DNA from: Bacteroidales bacterium
GTDB taxonomy: Bacteria > Bacteroidota > Bacteroidia > Bacteroidales > ML635J-15
Direction of reading: 5' to 3'
NCBI GenBank assembly: GCA_023228725.1
Contig: JALOAQ010000014.1
Location: 1 to 34,537 of the forward strand
Length of the DNA: 34,537 nucleotides
The notes under the pieces were generated by a model that was not told the DNA's origin, searched no databases, and worked only from the letters and a program-made list of their open reading frames with translations. Below, in pieces: positions 25,285 through 31,292 of this stretch. Numbering within the stretch: position 1 is the stretch's first letter; each line of letters starts with the position of its first letter. The translations under genes were made by a program, and so were the position numbers.

Positions 25285-26673
25285 TTATTTCATAATATCT
25301 TCAACTTCTTCTATGCTGATTGGAATACGTTTAGAGCCTAAAATTCTATTTCCTGTTTCAGTAATTAAAATATCATCTTCAAGTCTTATTCCGCCAAAAT
25401 CTCTAAACTCATTTACTTTATTGTAATTTATAAATTCCTCAAACTTTCTATCTTTGTTCCATAAGTCAATTAATTCGGGAATAAAATAAATTCCTGGTTC
25501 ATTTGTAAGTACGTGTCCGGGTTTTAACTCTCTCCCAAATCTTAAAAATGCAGTTCCGAAAATTTTACTCGGTTGGATTTTTTCGTCGTAGCCAACATTA
25601 ATTTGACCCAAGTCTTCCATATCGTGTACATCTAATCCCATAGCGTGTCCTAATCCATGAGGCATAAATAAAGCATGAGCTCCTAAAGCAACGGCTTCTT
25701 GAATATTACCTTTCATTAAGCCCAACTCTTTTAGTCCATTTGCTAAAATTTCACTTGCCTGTAAGTGAATATCCATATAGGTTTTGCCTGGTTTCATTAA
25801 TTTTATAGACCCATTTATTGCGTTTAAAACAATTTGGTAAATTTCTTTTTGTTTTTGTGTAAATTTTCCACTAACAGGCACAATTCTGGTATTGTCAGAG
25901 GCATAAAACATTGGAGTTTGAGCTCCTGAATCGTGAAGTATTAAATCTCCTTTTTGTAAAATATTATCATGATTGTGATTATGCAGTGTTTGTCCATTTT
26001 TTGTTAAAATAATTGGAAAAGAAGGAACTGACCCATAAGATAAACTAATGCCTTCAACTATGCCTGCAATTTGGCGTTCAACAATACCTGGTTTTGCAAG
26101 CTTCATAGCGATAGTGTGCATTTGATAACCAATATCACAAGCTTTGTCTATTTCTTGAATTTCAATTTCTTCTTTAATATTTCTTAATTTAACAACAGCC
26201 TTGATAAAACTCAAAGAAGCTTTTGTTTTCATTTCTTGAAAATTAATCCCAAGAAGACTATGAAGTAAAATCATATTGTCGTGCTTGTAAGGAGGTAGGT
26301 AATTAACTTTTCTCCCTTTTTTTAAAGCATCTGAAATATAATCTGAAAGTTTTGAAAACTCGTAGGTCTCAAAGATTTGGCATTTACTTGCTAATTCTTT
26401 AACACTTGCTTGAGGTCCCATCCAAATTATATCGTCAATATCAACATCGTTTGCAAAAATTATTTCTTTATCATTGTCAATATCTATAATAGCAGCCATA
26501 CCTGGGATATTAAGCCCAAAAAAATACAGGAAACTGCTATCTTGTCTAAAATGATAAGTGTTATCGGGATAATTCATGGGTGTTTCATTGTTTCCCAAAA
26601 ATAAATATAAGCCTTTTTGTAAATCTTTCTTTAGGCTTTCTCTCCTTAGTTTATAAACTTCTGGTTTGAACAT
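25285..26673 (-). CDS. Xaa-Pro aminopeptidase (M24B, aminopeptidase P family)
   Basis: 462 residues, full length for the family. The N-terminal creatinase-like domain (FRQDSSFLYFFGLNIPG) is followed by the pita-bread metallopeptidase domain. All five metal ligands are visible: Asp248 (ILHDSGA), Asp260 (YASDNTR), His343 (HGLGHAMGLDVHD), Glu392 (LTNEPGIYF) and Glu432 (GIRLEDD). The enzyme is predicted to be cytosolic and to remove the N-terminal residue before proline from peptides, using two divalent metal ions, usually manganese. It is first in a two-gene unit with the deacetylase-like gene 15 bp downstream. A -7-like TAATTTTA lies at 26706-26699. Confidence 0.92.
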   Translation of the reverse strand: MFKPEVYKLRRESLKKDLQKGLYLFLGNNETPMNYPDNTYHFRQDSSFLYFFGLNIPGMAAIIDIDNDKEIIFANDVDIDDIIWMGPQASVKELASKCQIFETYEFSKLSDYISDALKKGRKVNYLPPYKHDNMILLHSLLGINFQEMKTKASLSFIKAVVKLRNIKEEIEIQEIDKACDIGYQMHTIAMKLAKPGIVERQIAGIVEGISLSYGSVPSFPIILTKNGQTLHNHNHDNILQKGDLILHDSGAQTPMFYASDNTRIVPVSGKFTQKQKEIYQIVLNAINGSIKLMKPGKTYMDIHLQASEILANGLKELGLMKGNIQEAVALGAHALFMPHGLGHAMGLDVHDMEDLGQINVGYDEKIQPSKIFGTAFLRFGRELKPGHVLTNEPGIYFIPELIDLWNKDRKFEEFINYNKVNEFRDFGGIRLEDDILITETGNRILGSKRIPISIEEVEDIMK

Positions 26674-26802
26674 AATTTTATAATTTTAAAATAATCGTTA
26701 AAATTAAACAATTTTTTTGAATGATTTGTTGAAAAACCAAAATAATAATTAACAAGATTATTGCTTATTAATGATTAAATTAAATCTAAATCCTTGAATT
26801 AA

Positions 26803-27174
26803 TTATTTTTTAATAAGTTTTTTAGAATCTAAATTTTTTCCTTCAGAGATTAGACAAACAAAATAAACACCTTCCTTAAGTTCATAAGCTGAAATCTTAA
26901 CTTGCCCTTGACCTCCCTTTATGGCAGTAGATTTAATTTTTGTGCCTGTAAAATCATAAATAGCTATTTCTCCATTTTGATTTTGGGGTAAATTGTAAAA
27001 AATTTCAGCATAATCATTTACCGGATTAGGAACTGGAGCAGAAATTTTACCTTCTTCAGGAAAACCATCACTAATAAAAATTGGATTATTATAATGATGC
27101 AAATAAGTTTTAGCTCCGGCATTTAATCCAAAACACAAAAAACTTAAAATCAATATATAATAAATAGTTTTCAT
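26803..27174 (-). CDS. mini-protein made of a signal peptide and a T9SS type A sorting domain
   Basis: 123 residues: a signal peptide (MKTIYYILILSFLCFGLNAG), about 25 residues of linker, then a complete type IX secretion C-terminal domain. Its hallmarks are in order: PNPVND (49-54), IYDFTGTKI (72-80), GVYFVCLISEG (102-112) and the basic end KKLIKK (118-123). Normally this domain is at the end of a large cargo and directs it across the outer membrane for anchoring; here there is no passenger. A GATATTTG -7-like box lies at 27198-27191, so it is probably expressed alone. It may be the remnant of a cargo gene or a free sorting-domain protein. Confidence 0.82.
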   Translation of the reverse strand: MKTIYYILILSFLCFGLNAGAKTYLHHYNNPIFISDGFPEEGKISAPVPNPVNDYAEIFYNLPQNQNGEIAIYDFTGTKIKSTAIKGGQGQVKISAYELKEGVYFVCLISEGKNLDSKKLIKK

Positions 27175-27335
27175 CTAAATTATAATTGTACAAATATCGT
27201 TCCTAAAAACTTTTACGTAAAATTATTAATAAGGTTACAAAAAAAATAGTTTTTATATTATTTCGGGTAGCCATCAATTTCAAAAAAATAAAATATATGA
27301 CAAATGTGTCAACTTTTTTTAGGACAAGACAACCC

Positions 27336-27384
27336 CTCTAACCAACTAAAAACTAACCACTAACAACTAAATACTAACCACTAT
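27336..27384. repeat. degenerate ACTAAC-type simple repeat overlapping the stop of the CMP-transferase gene
   Basis: The stretch is made of ACTAAC/ACTAAA/CTAACC units. An 11-bp unit ACTAACCACTA occurs exactly at 27352-27362 and 27373-27383. The second copy encodes the last residues of the nonulosonate gene (Val-Val-Ser), so the repeat runs into the coding end. Confidence 0.5.
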
Positions 27385-28518
27385 TTCCACAAACTCTCTT
27401 ACTGCTCCCTCGCCGCCTTTTTTACTCAGATGAATAATATTTGGGATATTTTTTATTTTTTCTACAGAATTTGCAGGGCAAGCAGCTAAACCAACTGCTG
27501 ACAGTAATTCAAAATCATTAACATCATCGCCAATATAAGCAACTTCTGAAAGGCTGATATTCAGTTCTTTACATAGGTTTTTTATAGTTTCTAATTTGTT
27601 GGTTTCGCCATGAAAATGATAATCTAATTTTAATTTATTAGCTCTATTTCTATTTAATTGGCGGTCTTCTGTTGTAATAATTCCAACTTTAAGGCCTTTT
27701 TCCTTAAGTAATTTTATGCCCATTCCATCGTGGGTACAAAACTTTTTTAACTCATCTCCATTTTCAGAATAATACATTCCTGCATCTGTTAAAACTCCAT
27801 CAACGTCAGACATAAATAGTTTTATATCGGATATTTGTGATCTTTTTATTGCATTTTGTTCTGCTAATAAAACTTCAACAATTTTCCAATCTATTGCTTC
27901 GTCAATTTCTATAGCGGAATATTCAGGCATTTCATAAATTCCAATATTGCCCGAAAGTCGGTTTTTATCTTTTAAAATATTTTCAACTTTATTTATATAA
28001 AAAGCTCCATTTTCCATAAACATTCCATCAAAATCTTGTCTGCGTGGACGTTTTTTATAGTCGTAATTGATGGGGTTTGCATCTTTATCCCAGAAAAAAC
28101 GTTTTGATTTTACGCAACTTAGCATTGAATCATTTCCTGAATAAATAAATTGACCTAAGGCATTATCAAAATCTTCACTTCTTGTTAATGGCGAAGTTGC
28201 TTGTGCTAGAACAAAAATATCTTGATTGTTTAAGTTAGCTTTTTCAAGATATTCTAAAACTACTGATTCTGTTGATGCTGTATCGTTTGCGTTTTCAGGA
28301 TTACGGGCATAAATTTCTAATTTTGAAAAATTAAATGATTTTGCTATTTCAGCATAAGCATCTGAATCTGTTGCAAGTATTATTTTATTAATTTCTCTTG
28401 CATTTTCTAAAGCATTTAAAACCCAAAAAAACAAAGGCTTACCATTTAATATTTTAATATTTTTATTTTTTATGGATTTACTGCCCGAACGAACTGGCAC
28501 AAAAGCAATTATACTCAT
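27367..28518 (-). CDS. bifunctional CMP-nonulosonate (sialic acid/KDN) cytidylyltransferase and HAD phosphatase
   Basis: 383 residues in two domains. Residues 1-225 are a NeuA-type cytidylyltransferase: nucleotide-binding loop VPVRSGSKSIKNKN (7-20), AQATSPLTRSEDFDNAL, and the RRQDFDGMFMENGAFYI segment. Residues 230-383 are a KdsC/YrbI-type (HAD class C0) phosphatase with Asp238 and Asp240 in MSDVDGVLTD, motif II IITTED (Thr282) and GDDVND (331 and 332 acidic). The same order is found in animal CMP-sialate synthetase and in some Bacteroidota proteins. The fused phosphatase suggests a 9-phosphate intermediate that is dephosphorylated before activation with CTP. Its ATG overlaps the stop of the synthase gene (ATGA, 28518-28515). 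The acyl or hydroxyl form of the sugar cannot be told. Confidence 0.9.
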   Translation of the reverse strand: MSIIAFVPVRSGSKSIKNKNIKILNGKPLFFWVLNALENAREINKIILATDSDAYAEIAKSFNFSKLEIYARNPENANDTASTESVVLEYLEKANLNNQDIFVLAQATSPLTRSEDFDNALGQFIYSGNDSMLSCVKSKRFFWDKDANPINYDYKKRPRRQDFDGMFMENGAFYINKVENILKDKNRLSGNIGIYEMPEYSAIEIDEAIDWKIVEVLLAEQNAIKRSQISDIKLFMSDVDGVLTDAGMYYSENGDELKKFCTHDGMGIKLLKEKGLKVGIITTEDRQLNRNRANKLKLDYHFHGETNKLETIKNLCKELNISLSEVAYIGDDVNDFELLSAVGLAACPANSVEKIKNIPNIIHLSKKGGEGAVREFVEIVVSI

Positions 28519-29396
28519 TTTTTTCTGAATTTTAATTTATCTCTTTGTATTTGCTCAACTTCTAAAACTTCGGAGCGTTTATAGTTTAAGGCTTTATGAC
28601 TTGCTTTTAAATCGCGAACTAATTTTCTTAATCCTGGAACTTCTAAAGAAGCTGCATGGTCGGTTCCTTTCCAAGTTCTGTCTTTTGTAAAATGTCTTTC
28701 TATCCAACTTGCACCTAAAGTATATGCTGCTATATCAATAGCAATTCCAAGGTGATGCCCACTAAAGCCAATATCATAAACTCTGTGTCCGTACTCTTTT
28801 TTTATTCTGTCAATTTCTAAAAGGGATACATCTTCAAAAGCTACAGGATAGCCAGAGGTACATGAAAATAAAATTAATCTTTCTTTTGCAGAATTGTTTT
28901 TTTCAAAAAGCTTGACTAATGTTTCTTCTTCGGCGTGGGTTGTCATTCCAAGTGAAGCTTGAATCAATCCATTATAATTATCTCTTAAAAATTCTAACAT
29001 TTCGTAATGATTATTGCAGGCTGAAGGAATTTTTATAAAATCAGGTTTTAAACTTGCAATTTCTTTGGCTGATGTTAAATCCCATACTGAACTTGCGTAA
29101 CCAATAGAGTTGTTTTCACAAAACTCTTTCAATTCTTTATGCTGCTCAAGAGTAAATTCTAAAAATTCTCTATGCTCACCATAAGTTTTGCCATATGCGT
29201 GCATTTCGTTAGGGTGTGGAGCATTGTATTGCTCTGGTGTTAACAATTCTTTGTTATTTCTTTTTTGAAATTTTGCATAATCGGCTCCAGATTGTTTTGC
29301 TAATAATATCAATTCTTTGGCAATTTCAAGTTCGCCTTTATGGTTGCAACCAATTTCTGCAATTACTTTAGGTTCTTTATATTTTTTCATATTCAT
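28515..29396 (-). CDS. NeuB-type nonulosonate (sialic acid/KDN 9-phosphate) synthase lacking the SAF domain
   Basis: 293 residues, a TIM barrel of the NeuB family: VIAEIGCNHKGELEIAKELI, then KFQKRNNKELLTPEQYN, DFIKIPSACNNHYEMLEFL, QASLGMTTHAEEE, ILFSCTSGYPV, IGFSGHHLGIAIDIAAYTLG and WIERHFTKDRTWKGTDHAASL. This enzyme class condenses phosphoenolpyruvate with a hexosamine or hexose (or its 6-phosphate) to make a nine-carbon 2-keto-3-deoxy acid. The C-terminal antifreeze-like SAF domain of typical NeuB (total about 340-350) is missing; the protein ends shortly after the barrel. It is ATGA-coupled to the genes on both sides. With the downstream HAD domain it most likely makes a 9-phosphate product, either KDN- or Neu5Ac-type. 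The second Met (29390) is an alternative start. Confidence 0.88.
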   Translation of the reverse strand: MNMKKYKEPKVIAEIGCNHKGELEIAKELILLAKQSGADYAKFQKRNNKELLTPEQYNAPHPNEMHAYGKTYGEHREFLEFTLEQHKELKEFCENNSIGYASSVWDLTSAKEIASLKPDFIKIPSACNNHYEMLEFLRDNYNGLIQASLGMTTHAEEETLVKLFEKNNSAKERLILFSCTSGYPVAFEDVSLLEIDRIKKEYGHRVYDIGFSGHHLGIAIDIAAYTLGASWIERHFTKDRTWKGTDHAASLEVPGLRKLVRDLKASHKALNYKRSEVLEVEQIQRDKLKFRKK

Positions 29397-30292
29397 TTGT
29401 TTTTAAAATTTAATTCTTCAAAATTTGCTCTATTAAAAGCGTCAATAAAAGAATTTTCAGTTAAGTTAAATATTTCTGTTTGTTTATAATCTGCATATTC
29501 TTTTAAAATATGATAAGATTTAAAAGCCTCGCTTAAGGTATATAAAATTTCGTGTAATTTTACATAACGCTGTCCTCCATAATCAAATTGTTTTGCTTTT
29601 GTTTCTTTTTCATAAAAATGTTGGTTATAAACTAAGACTTTATTTTCATTATTCACATGCAATTCTTTAAGCCAAGAGTGATCTACACCAGCTAATAAAA
29701 TATTTTTTGCTTGTAAACGCAGTGCTGTGAAAATTGCCGGAATCATTATATTATGTGGTCGTGGCATTCCTCTAGCTTTATCGAAATTTCTATACATAAA
29801 TTTTTTAAATCCTTCAATTGGAGTTAGGTTTATATATATTATTTCGATATTTTTATTTTTTCCTAAAATTTCTTGCCAACGCTTGTGCTTTTTAGCTTCT
29901 GTACTTATAAAAAACTTTAATTTCCACTTGGTTTTTTCTGCTAATGTATTGAAAAGTTTATTTGAGGCTTGCACAAAATGAGGCATTACATTGTCCAAAA
30001 ATAAATCATGAGCAATTGCTATATAGTAGTCTGGTTTTATTTCAGTATAAGCTTCGCTTGTTGCAAAATGGTTTACAGCTATTAAATTATAGTTTTTAAT
30101 TTTCTCTTTATTTTTTTCTAAAAATAAATTTAAACTAGGTCCATTTCCTAAAATTAAAATGTCTTTTTCCGATTTTGCAAGTTGTTTATATTGTTTTGTA
30201 GTTTTTGAAAATAATAAAATTTTAGCATAGGAGAGGCAAGTTTTTTTAAAAACTTGAAACCAAGAATTTATTTTTATTAAAAAATCCTGCAT
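29393..30292 (-). CDS. GNGPSL-motif protein, candidate nonulosonate glycosyltransferase (GT42/DUF115-like)
   Basis: 299 residues, no signal peptide, first gene of the three-gene operon and ATGA-coupled to the synthase. A nucleotide-binding-like start ILILGNGPSLNLFL (45-58) is followed by YNLIAVNHF, PDYYIAIAHD, a Rossmann-like middle (IPAIFTALRLQAKNILLAGV, then Asp204 in AGVDHSW) and a C-terminal unit (HILKEYADY, IFNLTENSFIDAF). The order GNGPSL, LAGVD and a late helix-strand is also that of GT42 sialyltransferases (CstII has GNGPSL and LSGID as I recall) and of the DUF115/MptE/Maf group, some of which move nonulosonates to proteins. A CMP-sugar-dependent transferase is therefore the best hypothesis, made by pattern and context only. 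Confidence 0.55.
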   Translation of the reverse strand: MQDFLIKINSWFQVFKKTCLSYAKILLFSKTTKQYKQLAKSEKDILILGNGPSLNLFLEKNKEKIKNYNLIAVNHFATSEAYTEIKPDYYIAIAHDLFLDNVMPHFVQASNKLFNTLAEKTKWKLKFFISTEAKKHKRWQEILGKNKNIEIIYINLTPIEGFKKFMYRNFDKARGMPRPHNIMIPAIFTALRLQAKNILLAGVDHSWLKELHVNNENKVLVYNQHFYEKETKAKQFDYGGQRYVKLHEILYTLSEAFKSYHILKEYADYKQTEIFNLTENSFIDAFNRANFEELNFKNK

Positions 30293-30309
30293 TATAATTA
30301 ATTTGATTA

Positions 30310-30342
30310 CAAAGTTACATTAAATTTTAAACTTTGCACAAA
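30310..30342 (-). promoter_or_regulatory. promoter of the nonulosonate operon
   Basis: On the minus strand, TTTG (30342-30339) is followed by 21 nt and then TAACTTTG (30317-30310), a perfect match to the Bacteroidota TTG-N(17-23)-TAnnTTTG form. The ATG at 30292 is 18 bp downstream, giving a leader of only about ten nucleotides. This is the best-formed promoter in the window. Confidence 0.65.
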
Positions 30343-30397
30343 CGAATTAAACATTATTGAATTATTTCTTATGTATAACTTCTCTTATTTTCGTTAT

Positions 30398-30431
30398 TTG
30401 TTATAGGATTGAAGATTTTCTTGCAATTTTG
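30398..30431 (+). promoter_or_regulatory. promoter candidate for the methyltransferase gene
   Basis: TTG at 30398-30400, a 23-nt spacer, then CAATTTTG (30424-30431), which departs from TAnnTTTG only in its first base. It lies 47 bp before the ATG at 30479 and is divergent from the nonulosonate promoter. Confidence 0.4.
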
Positions 30432-30478
30432 TAACCTTAGATTATTTTTTACGTTTAAATAGATAGAAAACTATAAAA

Positions 30479-31192
30479 ATGTCGAAAAATATTATGGAAG
30501 ATATATTTGGAAATTGCTGTAAAGACTATTTAGAAGGAGACAAAACTGCTAAAATTACTGTTAATTCTGATATCGCCGAAACAGATTATCTTTCTGCAAA
30601 ATATTTGTTTAGAGATTTTGAAGAAATGCCAGAGCATGAGCAAAGGGCTTTGTTGCAAGCAAGAGGAGATATTTTAGATATTGGTGCTTGTGCGGGAACT
30701 CATTCTTTATATTTGCAAAATTTGGGATATAATGTAACATCTTTAGACAAATCTAAAATTTGTTGCGAAATTATGGAAAAACGCGGTTTGAAAAATGTGG
30801 TTTGTGCTGATATATTTTCTTATTCAGAGAAAACTTTTGATACAATTTTGTTGCTAATGAACGGAATAGGTATTGCCGGAACTTTAGCAAATCTTCCTGA
30901 GTTTTTAGACCATCTTAGAACTTTATTAAAACCAGGTGGAAAAATTATTTTCGACTCTTCAGATTTACAATATTTATATATCGATAATGAAGGTGCATTC
31001 AGTATTCCATTAACTGAAAGATATTATGGTGAAATAATATATAATTTGTCGTATAAAGGCAAGAAATCAGGAAATTTTAATTGGTTTTTTATCGACCCAT
31101 ATACAATTGAAGCTATTGCAAATGAGCTTAATTTTAAGATGCAGTTTCTAAGCCAAGGAAGTCATTACGACTATTCGGCTTGTTTGTATTAA
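30479..31192 (+). CDS. class I SAM-dependent methyltransferase
   Basis: 237 residues, cytosolic. Motif I is GDILDIGACAGTHSLYL (63-79), the acidic residue after strand 2 is Asp90 (VTSLDKSK), then VVCADIFSY and TFDTILLLMNGIGIAG, and a loop LRTLLKPGGKIIFDSSDLQ (post-motif III). These show a Rossmann methyltransferase using S-adenosylmethionine. The substrate is unknown; the N-terminal part has a Cys pair (GNCCKDYL) and a second CC at 95-96. It is a single gene between divergent and convergent neighbours with its own terminator, so it is probably monocistronic. Confidence 0.85.
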   Translation: MSKNIMEDIFGNCCKDYLEGDKTAKITVNSDIAETDYLSAKYLFRDFEEMPEHEQRALLQARGDILDIGACAGTHSLYLQNLGYNVTSLDKSKICCEIMEKRGLKNVVCADIFSYSEKTFDTILLLMNGIGIAGTLANLPEFLDHLRTLLKPGGKIIFDSSDLQYLYIDNEGAFSIPLTERYYGEIIYNLSYKGKKSGNFNWFFIDPYTIEAIANELNFKMQFLSQGSHYDYSACLY

Positions 31193-31224
31193 AATATATC
31201 ACAGCATTGTTTTTTAAGAGTTCT

Positions 31225-31248
31225 AAGCCCTATCATGGGCTTTTTTTT
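31225..31248 (+). terminator. intrinsic terminator of the methyltransferase gene
   Basis: Stem AAGCCC/GGGCTT (31225-31230 with 31237-31242), six-base loop, then a run of T to 31248. It lies 33 bp after the methyltransferase stop codon. Confidence 0.85.
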
Positions 31249-31252
31249 GTGC

Positions 31253-31279
31253 AAAAAAAAAGGAGCCTTTCAGCTCCTT
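31253..31279 (-). terminator. intrinsic terminator of secDF
   Basis: On the minus strand, stem AAGGAGC/GCTCCTT (31279-31273 with 31266-31260), six-base loop, followed by eight T (31260-31253). It lies 14 bp after the secDF stop codon and back-to-back with the plus-strand terminator. Confidence 0.85.
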
Positions 31280-31292
31280 AATATTTTGCGTT

